From Mesorhizobium sp. M1D.F.Ca.ET.043.01.1.1 (GTDB taxonomy: Bacteria; Pseudomonadota; Alphaproteobacteria; Rhizobiales; Rhizobiaceae), in NCBI RefSeq assembly GCF_003952385.1, contig NZ_CP034444.1, forward strand, positions 3,968,001 through 4,032,000: a stretch of DNA of 64,000 nucleotides. Reading direction: 5' to 3'. The notes below the pieces were generated by a model. It did no database searches and was not told where the DNA came from. It saw only the letters and a program-made list of their open reading frames with translations. Shown here piece by piece: positions 35,715 through 44,417 of the stretch. Position 1 is the first letter of the stretch; each line of letters starts with the position of its first letter. Position numbers and translations under genes: made by a program.

Positions 35715-37259
35715 GTGGGAAACAGAACACGGACCATCGCAGGTCGCGACATCACAAGGAGCGTCGCCGACGCCCTTCAGTACATCTCGTACTATCATCC
35801 TCCAGATTATATCCGGTCTCTTTCTCACGCATACACGCGAGAACAGAGCCCGTCGGCGAAGAATGCCATAGGTCAGATTCTGCTGAACTCCCGCATGGCG
35901 GCCTTTGGGCGGCGCCCGATCTGTCAGGACACCGGACTTGTGGTTGTCTTCGCAAAGGTCGGCATGGATGCCCGCATTAAGTCAACAGCCAGTTTCGCTG
36001 ATCTTGTGAATGAGGGCGTACGTCAAGCCTATCTCGATCCGGACAATCCCCTTCGGGCATCGATCGTTGCGGATCCCCTCGCTAGACGGGTCAACACCCG
36101 CGACAACACGCCGGCAGTTGTCCATGTCAACTTGGTGCAAGGTGACCAGATTGAGATCACTATCGCCGCAAAAGGCGGCGGGTCCGAGAACAAGGCACGT
36201 TTTACCACCCTTAATCCCAGCGCCTCCGTTTCCGACTGGGTGGTCAATACCGTTTCGACCCTGGGCAGCGGATGGTGTCCGCCTGGGCTGATCTCTGTTG
36301 GTATCGGTGGTAGCGCTGAAAAGGCGATGCTGCTGGCCAAGGAAGCCATGAACGAGCCCATCGATATGGCGGAACTAATCGCAAGGGGGGCGTCAAGCCC
36401 GGAAGAGGGACTGCGGATTGAGCTTTATGAGCGGATCAACGCGCTTGGCATCGGCGCCCAAGGGCTTGGTGGTCTGACGACAGTCGTTGACGTCAAGGTT
36501 GCGACCTATCCTACTCATGCGGCGTCCAAGCCTGTGGCGCTCATCCCGCAATGCGCCGCCAACCGGCACCTGAAGTTTACTTTGGACGGCTCTGGACCCA
36601 TCAGGCTCCAGCCGCCCGATTTGCGCGAATGGCCCGACATCGGAGCCGACGAATTGAACCCAGCCGGCGTCCGGCGGGTCAATTTAGATACGCTGACGAA
36701 GGAAGAGACGGCATCGTGGCGCTGCGGTGAAACGCTCCTGCTGTCTGGAAAGATGCTGACGGGCCGTGACGCTGCCCACAAACGAATGGTCGAGCTGATC
36801 GATGCCGGCAAGCCGCTTCCGGTCGATCTGACGGGACGCGTGATCTACTATGTCGGTCCCGTCCGGGCAGTGAGGAATGAGGTCGTTGGACCCGCCGGTC
36901 CAACAACCTCCAGCCGCTTGGACGATTTTACGGACAAGGTGCTCGCCGAAACCGGCCTTTTTGCGATGATCGGCAAAGCGGAAAGGGGACCGGCGGCCAT
37001 CGAGTCGATTATAAGACACAAAACGCCCTATCTTGCTGCAGTGGGTGGCGCTGCGTACCTGATTTCAAAATCGATTAAGAAGGCGCGGATCGTTGCCTTT
37101 GAAGACCTGGGCATGGAAGCCATCTATGAATTCGATGTGCAGGACATGCCTGTTATCATGGCCGTCGATGTTGAGGGAAACTCCATTCACAATTCCGGGC
37201 CTCTCGAGTGGCGTAGGCGTATGGCGGCCGACAGCATCGCACGCAACATCGGCGTTTGA
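35715..37259 (+). CDS. Class I fumarate hydratase family enzyme, probable mesaconase
   Basis: A 514-residue iron-sulfur hydratase with fused alpha and beta parts as in FumA. The three cluster cysteines are visible: RPICQDTG (Cys 70), GSGWCPPG (Cys 188) and IPQCAANRH (Cys 280). The C-terminal beta part contains SGKMLTGRDAAHKRM and GPTTSSRLDDFTD. Some class I fumarases hydrate mesaconate to (S)-citramalate at least as well as fumarate. Here, between methylaspartate ammonia-lyase and citramalyl-CoA-lyase-like genes, mesaconase is the better guess. GTG start at 35715 follows the ALDH stop after 6 nt and lacks a good ribosome-binding site, suggesting translational coupling. Confidence 0.9.
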   Translation: MGNRTRTIAGRDITRSVADALQYISYYHPPDYIRSLSHAYTREQSPSAKNAIGQILLNSRMAAFGRRPICQDTGLVVVFAKVGMDARIKSTASFADLVNEGVRQAYLDPDNPLRASIVADPLARRVNTRDNTPAVVHVNLVQGDQIEITIAAKGGGSENKARFTTLNPSASVSDWVVNTVSTLGSGWCPPGLISVGIGGSAEKAMLLAKEAMNEPIDMAELIARGASSPEEGLRIELYERINALGIGAQGLGGLTTVVDVKVATYPTHAASKPVALIPQCAANRHLKFTLDGSGPIRLQPPDLREWPDIGADELNPAGVRRVNLDTLTKEETASWRCGETLLLSGKMLTGRDAAHKRMVELIDAGKPLPVDLTGRVIYYVGPVRAVRNEVVGPAGPTTSSRLDDFTDKVLAETGLFAMIGKAERGPAAIESIIRHKTPYLAAVGGAAYLISKSIKKARIVAFEDLGMEAIYEFDVQDMPVIMAVDVEGNSIHNSGPLEWRRRMAADSIARNIGV

Positions 37260-37761
37260 ATCTTCCCAGTTAGGCGATTTCGGCCAGACACCAGCGTCAA
37301 ATTGTTGGGCACGCCGTACGACGAGCGGCATTTGCGGTGCCTTGCGCCTCGGCGAGCCGGACGAGCAAGGCCTTCAATTCACCCCAATAGCTGAATGTGC
37401 CACTGAATACTGCATTGAGTATGCCGTCCACGCGATCGAGGCTCGAATGCAGTCGCGCGTCTATCAAGTACGGTAGCGGGGATTCAAGAAAATGGGTTAT
37501 CTATTTTATTTATCAGAAGGTCTCTGCCGCCGCCGACTTCCTCTCCAGCTGCACCATTGCCCGTTAGGCGCTGGGGCGATAGCCAAATTACTTCTGCAGC
37601 TTTTCTCAGCGGATCGCTCTCCTTAGCTGATTTTCATACCCATTCTAGCACATCTCGGGCCTGGAACGGATGCCTTCCACTGCTACATTCGGTCGTTTCA
37701 ATGATAATAGAATTGATCGGCACACGGCGCGCTGTCGATCGCTGCTTGAGAGCAACAGGTT
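37260..37761. other. Gap of 500 bases between mesaconase and the Lrp regulator
   Basis: No gene recognised. The last 150 bases are AT-rich and probably hold the promoter of the regulator. No terminator hairpin with a T-run is seen after the mesaconase gene. Confidence 0.5.
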
Positions 37762-38259
37762 ATGAAGTCGAAACCCGATCCCGTGCAACTCGACAGTTGG
37801 GACGTCCGGATTCTCTCCGAGATTCAGGCAGACGGTCGGATTTCAAAAAGTGAGCTTGCAAAACGAGTTCATCTTTCGGCGTCGGCCTGTTCGGAGCGGC
37901 TCCGAGCACTCAAGGCCGCAGGAATTATTGAGGGATTTTATGCGCGACTGAGTCCTGCACTCGTCGGCGGCATGATCTTTGTGATGGTAGAAGTCGTGCT
38001 GGATCGCCATCGTCTTGAGGACCAACGAGTCTTCGAAACTGCAATCCAAGAGATTCCGGAAATCCTGGACTGCTGGGCAATTGGGGGGCGCGTGGATTAT
38101 TTGATGCGGGTCGCATCTCGTTCTATGGCCGCCTATCAGGATTTCATGGAGGGACTGCTGCAGGCAGGCTTGGGGATTGATCAATACTATAGCCTTGTCG
38201 TCACGAAACCAGTGAAGTCCAATTCACCGATACCTTTGTCCGCCCTGAGGCAACGGTGA
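37762..38259 (+). CDS. Lrp/AsnC-family transcriptional regulator
   Basis: A 165-residue feast/famine regulator with an N-terminal HTH (DVRILSEIQADGRISKSELA and VHLSASACSERLRAL) and a C-terminal RAM ligand-binding domain (FVMVEVVLDRH, CWAIGGRVDYLMRVA). Such proteins bind amino acids and control their metabolism. Its place at the end of the methylaspartate cluster makes that cluster, or the aminotransferase whose 5' copy follows directly, the likely target. The ribosome-binding site is weak. Confidence 0.88.
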   Translation: MKSKPDPVQLDSWDVRILSEIQADGRISKSELAKRVHLSASACSERLRALKAAGIIEGFYARLSPALVGGMIFVMVEVVLDRHRLEDQRVFETAIQEIPEILDCWAIGGRVDYLMRVASRSMAAYQDFMEGLLQAGLGIDQYYSLVVTKPVKSNSPIPLSALRQR

Positions 38260-38268
38260 AAGCGAAAG

Positions 38269-38555
38269 TTTAAGTTTCAACGGCGTTTGGCACGGATCCC
38301 GTAGATTCGTCGGCAAAAGGCGCCCATTCCGACGAAACTCAAGGGACATTTGCGGTATACTAATTGCTGGAAAAAGGTGGCCGAGCGCTATCCGCCAGTT
38401 GATGGCGAGGAAGGACGATGCGCTTGAGCAATCTGGAACCGATCATTCCAGGAGACGGATCGAAGCAGCCATCGGACGCACTTGGCCAGCACGGTTACGG
38501 CGAGAAGCCAAACCGGATCGTGCCTGGTTGAGGAGGCGTCCATATCTAAGATGCG
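38269..38555 (+). repeat. Diverged copy of the aminotransferase promoter and first codons (truncated pseudogene)
   Basis: This stretch aligns with 41990-42290: both contain CGAAACTCAAGGGAC/GAGAAACTCAAGGGAC, a CGGTAT(A/G)CTA motif, GGTGGC, the purine-rich site before the ATG and the codons for MRLSNL. Here the ATG is at 38418; the frame soon diverges and hits a stop. The two copies form an imperfect direct repeat 3.7 kb apart that brackets the TIR cassette. Confidence 0.75.
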
Positions 38556-39067
38556 AAGTGCCGAAAAAATGCCTCTACCGCTACTTCAAGGGGGGAACTT
38601 TCGCCCTGGATTGGCGATCAGTGGCGATTGAGCTTAGTCGCGGTCAGCGCATCCGTGTGGGGGGGGCGAAATCTACAGCGAGGGTTTGGCAAGCCGACGG
38701 GTAGCGGGAGTGCAAGCTGGCCCGCTCGGCCCTGGCGACCAACCCGGCCCTCGACGCCTGCGGACATTCGGAGATCGCTCCATCGCGTTTTTACGTCGTA
38801 AGTTCGTTGCTGATCGAGATTAGGAGATCGTCTGTCCTGTTTGACATCGCTGGTCTCGCAGCCTTCTAAGCGAGGAGCATGGCTGTGCCGGGGTCGCGTA
38901 GGTGGGTGACAAGGCCGGTCACTCCTGCCAGCCGACGTGGTCTTTGAGAAGGTGGAGGTTGCGCTACCGGCTGGAGAGCATGGTGCCAGTTTTCACAAGA
39001 CAAGGGTCGCTTAATCGAATGGGCGTCAAGTTCATAGATTGCGAACAGATCATGGGGGATTTGAATA
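38556..39067. other. Gap upstream of the TIR cassette
   Basis: About 510 bases with no recognisable gene. Short frames on both strands look like old debris. The promoter of the TIR gene is expected in the last 150 bases, which are less GC-rich. Confidence 0.45.
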
Positions 39068-39655
39068 GTGCTACTGACCGAGGCAGAGCTGAAAAGAGTT
39101 GCGAATGCCAGTCGAGGACATAGAGCCGCATCGATCGTTCTAAAGGAAGAGACGGCCGCAGCTACAGCCAGATCTTCATTCGACGTTTTTCTGTCACATT
39201 CTTTCAAGGACGCAGAGATCATTCTCGGTGTGAAGCGAATTTTCGAGGAGCTTGGGTTCACTGCTTACGTAGATTGGGTCGAAGATTCACAACTGGACCG
39301 CACAAAGGTCTCCTCGGCCACCGCCGAGTTGCTGCGGACCCGTATGAGGCAGTCAAAGACGCTAATCTATGTGCATTCAAACAATTCTCCAGAATCCAGA
39401 TGGATGCCTTGGGAGCTTGGCTTTTTCGATGGGTTTCGGACCGCGGTAGCGGTTCTGCCCGTGGCAAAAAATTCTTCGGAAACATTCTCCGGGCAAGAAT
39501 TTTTGGGCCTATACCCTTACATTGATGGGACAGGACCTGCATTCCTGTTTATGAACAGAGGGACCGCGCCTCGCTCAAGAATAGGCTCTGTAAGCTCGAC
39601 TGCTAACCTCACGTTTGCCAAATCCTGGCTTAAAGAATTTACCGCCACAAAATAG
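39068..39655 (+). CDS. TIR-domain protein, first gene of a putative defence cassette
   Basis: A 195-residue protein. After a 35-residue helical N-terminus comes a TIR fold: SSFDVFLSHSFKDAE (beta-A and A-loop, 36-50), a FTAYVDWVEDSQL strand (64-76), then KTLIYVHSNNSPESRW and MPWELGFFDG with the likely catalytic Glu 116. That Glu in a W..WELG context is the position used by NAD-cleaving bacterial TIRs. GTG at 39068 has GGGGGA about 8 nt before it. The protein is followed at 17 nt by a membrane protein and then by a second TIR-like protein, so the three are probably co-expressed. Base composition is lower in GC than the flanks, consistent with transfer. NAD hydrolase or cyclase activity is inferred. 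Confidence 0.82.
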   Translation: MLLTEAELKRVANASRGHRAASIVLKEETAAATARSSFDVFLSHSFKDAEIILGVKRIFEELGFTAYVDWVEDSQLDRTKVSSATAELLRTRMRQSKTLIYVHSNNSPESRWMPWELGFFDGFRTAVAVLPVAKNSSETFSGQEFLGLYPYIDGTGPAFLFMNRGTAPRSRIGSVSSTANLTFAKSWLKEFTATK

Positions 39656-39672
39656 ACTGGTGTGCTTCAAAA

Positions 39673-40533
39673 ATGAAATATCCTGGACTCTATAATAGCG
39701 CCGACGTGGCATCCAACGAGCAGCAGGCGACGTTTCTCCGCCTGATCCGGGCAGAGTACGTTCTTCTTTTTTTAGCGTCGGTGCTCTCTTTGGACTTGTC
39801 GCCATCAAAAGCCTATTTCGGTGTCTATGCTGCGGTATTTCTTTGCTCAATGGGAGTCCTCATTTTCCGGTCGGTCACAAAGCCCGAGCAGGTCTGGTAT
39901 CAGGCTCGAGCTCTTGCAGAGTCGGTGAAGACATTGACTTGGCGCTTCGCGATGCGAGCACAGCCGTTCGATGACGCGCGCGCCGCTGACGCCAGAGCTG
40001 ATTTTCGAAAGCTCATGGAAGGTATCCTTGATAGCAATCGTCACCTTGGTAGCGCGTTGAGCGGCACCGATTCAGCATCCCCCCAAACAACCGACCAGAT
40101 GATGTCGATAAGGGACTCCCCGCTAAAAGAAAGAAAAGACATATATCTGCAGAGACGAATCTGCGACCAGCGGAAGTGGTACGAGAAGAAGGCGCGCTCG
40201 AACAAGAGGTCCGCGAAAGTCTGGATGGGCCTTGGTATTTTTGCATACGCTCTGGGATTCTCGTTCATCGTAGTACGCATCGCTGACCCCGCGATGCCTG
40301 GCTGGCCGACCGAGCCGCTAATTGTCATCGCCGCCTCGCTTATCGGGTGGACCCAGATCAAGAAATTTAACGAATTGGCATCGGCTTACACGTTGACAGC
40401 TCACGAGATCGGCTTGACTGCCGACCTTATTACGGACGCCAACTCGGATGAGGCATTCTCCGCCGCGGTGAACGAAGCCGAACTGGCTTTCTCACGGGAG
40501 CACACCCAGTGGGTTGCTCGTCAAAACAACTAA
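39673..40533 (+). CDS. Four-TM SLATT-like (DUF4231-type) membrane protein, probable effector
   Basis: A 286-residue protein with two pairs of transmembrane helices (about 27-41 and 48-66; 183-202 and 214-228). Each pair is followed by a long charged helix. After the first pair the sequence EQVWYQARALAESVKTLTWR (72-91) is characteristic of SLATT domains, predicted two-TM effectors found beside nucleotide-signal and TIR genes. The region WYEKKARSNKRSAKVW before the second pair resembles the start of another SLATT unit, so two such domains are joined. In a signalling model it would respond to a TIR-made nucleotide and disturb the membrane. This is family knowledge plus context, not proven. Confidence 0.75.
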   Translation: MKYPGLYNSADVASNEQQATFLRLIRAEYVLLFLASVLSLDLSPSKAYFGVYAAVFLCSMGVLIFRSVTKPEQVWYQARALAESVKTLTWRFAMRAQPFDDARAADARADFRKLMEGILDSNRHLGSALSGTDSASPQTTDQMMSIRDSPLKERKDIYLQRRICDQRKWYEKKARSNKRSAKVWMGLGIFAYALGFSFIVVRIADPAMPGWPTEPLIVIAASLIGWTQIKKFNELASAYTLTAHEIGLTADLITDANSDEAFSAAVNEAELAFSREHTQWVARQNN

Positions 40534-40542
40534 GAGACAACA

Positions 40543-41049
40543 ATGGCATACAGCGATCCGACCTATGTAATATTTGACGGCGATGAAGACGCTTGGGCAT
40601 ACCGCTTTATGAAAGGGTGGAATGCCAGCGAGAATGTGAGTTTTGAATTCGCGAACGCTCACGATCTGGACAATATGACGAGCCGAGCACAGGACGAAGA
40701 TTATGTTAAACGCAATCTTCGCAACAGAATGAATGGATCGAGCCAGGTACTTGTCCTGATCGGTGAGAAAACGAAAAACCTTTTTCGCTTCGTGCGCTGG
40801 GAAATGGAATTGGCCCTTGATCTAGGTCTGCCGATAATCGCAGCAAACCTTAACGGCTCGCGGCAACAAGATGCGAGCTGTCCGCCTATCATCAGGGACA
40901 AATGTGTTGTGCACGTGCCGTTCAAGATGAAGGCCATCAAGCACGCGCTAGCCAATTGGCCCAGCGAATTTCATCGGCTTTCAAACGCTCAGCGTGGCGA
41001 TGGCGCCAGGAGCTATGGCGAAAGCACCTATCGCGATCTCGGCTTATAA
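40543..41049 (+). CDS. TIR-like (ThsB/DUF1863-type) protein, third gene of the cassette
   Basis: A 168-residue protein with the flavodoxin-like TIR variant of the ThsB/MTH538 family. The first strand and loop are YVIFDGDEDAWAYRFMKGW (8-26). The central strand plus helix are SQVLVLIGEKTKNLFRFVRW (67-86), continuing EMELALDLGLPIIAANLNG. Thoeris ThsB proteins of this family sense infection and make a cyclic-ADP-ribose-type signal. Acidic residues at 87 and 89 in RWEMELAL stand where the TIR glutamate is expected. The ATG is 9 nt after the stop of the membrane-protein gene. Confidence 0.72.
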   Translation: MAYSDPTYVIFDGDEDAWAYRFMKGWNASENVSFEFANAHDLDNMTSRAQDEDYVKRNLRNRMNGSSQVLVLIGEKTKNLFRFVRWEMELALDLGLPIIAANLNGSRQQDASCPPIIRDKCVVHVPFKMKAIKHALANWPSEFHRLSNAQRGDGARSYGESTYRDLGL

Positions 41050-41479
41050 TCGCCCACCTAAAAGCACTTAGCCGCCAAAACATCCTCGCCATCCGCTGGC
41101 GGCGACTAGCCTTAGCAACGTCCCCCAGCGTGTTCCGAGCTTGCCGAGCGATGATAAGAAGAGACGTCCGATTTGCTGAGTTTGGCTGAAAGCTGCAGGT
41201 CATGTGCAACCTATTAGAGGAGCCCCGCTCGAAGCGTCGGATCGTCAGACAAGATCATGTCGCGCGAGGGCGCTGGTTTCGCGAGGAAAAGGAGCGGCTG
41301 TTCGATGTTTGAGGCTTGATCCAGCGTTTCGAGACTGCACGAGCGGCCAGCATTGATGGAGGCAGCTTTTCAGGCCGCGCAATTCTGTCGGCTCGCCCCC
41401 TCCTGCGAGCCGCAGCTCGGCTCGCCCTGCGCAGCAACCACGAATTTGCGATCGCAAGAAAGGCAACACGCTCACGATA

Positions 41480-41905
41480 GAACTTGGCGGCGCTGGTCGG
41501 CTGCGAATCAAGATGTCAATGGCAAGGAGCTCTCGCCGCGCGTCTTTGCCGGGCCGAACCTTCTGGCTATGCTCCTTCGAGAAGTCTGCCGAGCACCAGC
41601 CGCCGCACCGCCAAAGCGATCAATATGCGCGAGGGCACGACCTCAGCCTCTCAGCGCTGGCCAACCAGGTTGGAGCCTGTGCCGCGGCACGGAACCCGCT
41701 GCCTGCTGATCGAGGCGAATGTGCTTTGCCCCTGATCACCTGCATTACCACCCTTGGGAACGGCAAGACCGATCCGGACCGTCAGAATGTAAGGGATGAC
41801 CGGCAGTTCGGCGGAACATGGCCGCCGGCGCTCTATCGTGCCTCGCGCGGCCGGCGGGAACAGCGTCCCGAGCGCTATTCATCCGTCAATATCGCCCGCT
41901 AATCG
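41480..41905 (+). pseudogene. IS66-family TnpC fragment
   Basis: Frames in this stretch give RVFAGPNLLAMLL, RQSDQYARGHDLSLSALANQ with VGACAAA, then GNGKTD, VRDDRQFGG and PPALYRASRGRREQRPERY. These match the middle of the IS66 transposase TnpC (QSxRYAREGxDLSxSTLADxVG and WTYVRDDRPFGG). Frameshifts and the missing ends make it dead. It lies between the TIR cassette and the intact aminotransferase copy. The bases 41050-41480 before it hold nothing else that I recognise. Confidence 0.75.
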
Positions 41906-41989
41906 GGCACTATGCTGGGCGCATGCGCGTCGTAAGCTGTTCGTGTTTGCATGACGCGCCCCCGACCCTCGGCTAAGGCGAACGTGACG

Positions 41990-42290
41990 CCTTAGTTTTC
42001 ACGGCAATTCGGGCCGATCCCGCGAATTTCACGGCGAATAACCTGCATTCCCGAGAAACTCAAGGGACGTTTCCGGTATGCTATTTGCTAAACAGGTGGC
42101 TGGCCGAGTGCCCTCCGCCAATTTATCGCGAGGAGAGGGACATGCGCTTGAGCAATCTGGGAACCGAGCAACTCCGGGAGAAGGATAGAAGCTTCGTCTT
42201 CCATCCTTCTACGCATTTGGCCAAGCACAGCCGAGGCGAAACGCCAAATAGGATTATGGCCGGTGCGGAAGGCGTCTATATCTGGGACAC
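41990..42290 (+). repeat. Second copy of the duplicated aminotransferase promoter/5' region
   Basis: Promoter region and first 50 codons of the class III aminotransferase, matching 38269-38555 at roughly 65-70 percent by eye. The upstream part contains two close copies of TTTCACGGCRA (near 41997 and 42027), which could be operator half-sites retained in both copies. Confidence 0.65.
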
Positions 42291-43452
42291 CGAAGGCCGA
42301 AGGAGCCTCGACGGTTTCGGAGGACTCTACTGCGTCAACATGGGATATGGATGCACGGAGATCGCCGAGGCCATTGCCAGGCAAGCACACGAATTGCCGT
42401 TCGCACACGTCTATGCCAGCCAAGGTACGGAGCCGGTCGCCCTGTTGGCAGAGGCCGTGGTCGAGTATTTCGGTCAGAACATGCGAAGGGTCTATTTCGG
42501 CCTCTCCGGTTCCGATGCCAACGAAACCAACATCAAGCTGGTCTGGTACTATAATAACATTCTTGGCCGGCCCGAAAAGAAAAAGATCATCTCGCGAAAT
42601 CGCGGCTATCACGGGTCTGGATTGGTCACGGGTAGCCTAACTGGCCTTCCCTTCTTTCACAATTTCTTCGACCTGCCTCTGGATTTGGTGCGCCATACAA
42701 CCACGCCGCACTATTACCGCCAGGCGCGTGTCGAGGAGAGCGAGGAAGCGTTCTCCCGGCGCTGTGCCGATGAGCTTGAAGCCTTGATCCTGGCCGAAGG
42801 ACCGGAAACGGTTGCAGCTTTTATCGGAGAGCCGGTACTTGGGACAGGAGGTATTGTGCCGCCCCCCAAAGGGTACTGGACGTCCATTCAAGCGGTGCTC
42901 GACAAATACGATATCCTTCTAATCGCGGATGAAGTGGTCTGTGGCTTCGCGCGAACCGGCGAGAAGTTCGGTTCCCACCTGTATAACATGCGTCCGGATT
43001 TCGTGACCATCGCAAAGGGTTTGAGTTCCGCCTACCTCCCCATCTCCGGGTCAATCATTGGCGACCGTGTCTGGTCGGTTTTGGAACAAGGAACTGAGAA
43101 GCACGGCGCACTCGGCCACGGCTGGACATATTCGGGGCACACGCTTTGTGCCGCAGCCGCGCTCGCCAATATTCGACTGCTTAAAGAAAAAAATATTCTG
43201 GAGCATGTCCGCGATGTTGGACCGTATTGGCAAGACCGGATGAAGGCCGAGCTGGCGGGACATCCCATCGTTGGTGAAGTTCGCGGAGTGGGTATCCTGT
43301 CGGCCGTGGAGATGATGCGGGACCCAAAACAAAGGATACCATTCGAACCCGACCTTCAGGTCGGGGTGCGCACTGCAGCTGCTCTGTTTGAGAATGGCGT
43401 CATCGGACGGGCCATGCCGCATGGCGACATCCTCGGTTATGCCCCCCCCTGA
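42142..43452 (+). CDS. Class III PLP aminotransferase with a C-terminal frameshift in a C8 run
   Basis: Omega-amino-acid:pyruvate-type aminotransferase. Motifs: FGLSGSDANETNIKL, the GYHGSGLVTGSLTG loop, LLIADEVVCGFARTGEKFG (Asp contacting the PLP nitrogen) and ITIAKGLSSAYLP-type sequence with the PLP lysine (VTIAKGLSS). ATG at 42142 follows GAGGAGAGG. The frame stops at 43452 just after GDILGYAPP. One more C in the eight-C run at 43442-43449 would let it continue for 32 residues (LIITRKEIDIIVDATVKS and so on) to a TGA at 43545-43547, which is the normal end of the family. The loss is thus one base in a homopolymer: a real mutation, a slippage switch or a sequencing error. Confidence 0.88.
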   Translation: MRLSNLGTEQLREKDRSFVFHPSTHLAKHSRGETPNRIMAGAEGVYIWDTEGRRSLDGFGGLYCVNMGYGCTEIAEAIARQAHELPFAHVYASQGTEPVALLAEAVVEYFGQNMRRVYFGLSGSDANETNIKLVWYYNNILGRPEKKKIISRNRGYHGSGLVTGSLTGLPFFHNFFDLPLDLVRHTTTPHYYRQARVEESEEAFSRRCADELEALILAEGPETVAAFIGEPVLGTGGIVPPPKGYWTSIQAVLDKYDILLIADEVVCGFARTGEKFGSHLYNMRPDFVTIAKGLSSAYLPISGSIIGDRVWSVLEQGTEKHGALGHGWTYSGHTLCAAAALANIRLLKEKNILEHVRDVGPYWQDRMKAELAGHPIVGEVRGVGILSAVEMMRDPKQRIPFEPDLQVGVRTAAALFENGVIGRAMPHGDILGYAPP

Positions 43453-43739
43453 TCATTACCCGAAAAGAGATCGACATCATTGTCGACGCGACGGTAAAGT
43501 CGGTCGATACCACCTATCGCGCGCTGAAGGCCGAGGGTGCCGTATGATTTTGCGATCGCGAAGGAGCGAGTCCGGAGGCAGGCATGTCCCTGCGCGCTAC
43601 TGCGCCGAGCAGACCCAAAACTGTTGAATTCCAGATATCTGATCTTGAGCATGCTCCGGGCTATTTCAGTCACGATTTGTAACCGAATCAGTTCTGCCGC
43701 CGCTGTCCTGTTGCCCAACGACCAGGACCTCTGTGCGGC

Positions 43740-43782
43740 GCGCCCTGCGGGTGTACCTCCCCGCCGGCAGGGCGCCCTTTTT
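43740..43782 (+). terminator. Rho-independent terminator downstream of the aminotransferase
   Basis: GCGCCCTGC at 43740-43748 pairs with GCAGGGCGC at 43767-43775, and CCTTTTT follows. The loop is 18 nt and itself GC-rich. It lies 193 nt after the natural end of the aminotransferase frame. Confidence 0.75.
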
Positions 43783-44417
43783 GACCCACGTAATCAGTAT
43801 CATTATGGCCCGTGCGGGATCGAGGGTCTGGTAAAGGTCATCTGCACGTTCCGATGCAGATTGAGCTTAGACGTGCCCTTTACATCATTGCAGCGGGCCA
43901 TAATCATTGCGGTGAATTTTATCACGTCAGGTATATAGAAGGACGATACTCACACGCCACCCCGTTCACAAGGAAAGGCATTTTAATATTGTTGAGACGA
44001 TTTGCCTATCAAAGAAAAGAAAGCATCGCAACACTTCTTTGCGGATCACGGCGCCCCGGGTGGGGGATGAGCGGCTATCCGAATTGTTATGCTAATGCCG
44101 ACCCAAATTCCTGCAAAAGCTGGGGTCAATGATGGCTTTTGGTCAGCGCAGGATGATTTCTCCTGATTTGGTCGGTGCAGGGGCGGTCATGATTTAATGC
44201 ATGGAGATTCTCTGATTGAGCTGTTGAGATCATGAGGCGTCTGCCAGACGCCCATCGGGTGAGCCCAGCATGATTGGGATGACCGACGAAGATCGAAAGT
44301 GTGGCAGCATTCTGGAGCCCGGTCAGCCCAGCGACGCCCGCGAATTCAATCACGTTTGTCGGGACATACACGACGCAGCCGGAAGGCGTGCAGAAAGAGG
44401 AAGAATCGAGCGCGACG
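43783..44417. other. Gap before the LuxR gene
   Basis: No gene recognised. The 43900-44050 part is AT-richer and probably contains the LuxR promoter. I found no clear tra/lux box (an 18-20-bp palindrome). Confidence 0.45.

Noticed and set aside
41997..42040. Repeated TTTCACGGC before the aminotransferase as a nod box or sigma-54 site
   Set aside because: It does not fit the nod-box consensus or the TGGCAC-N5-TTGC pattern; kept only as a possible operator half-site.
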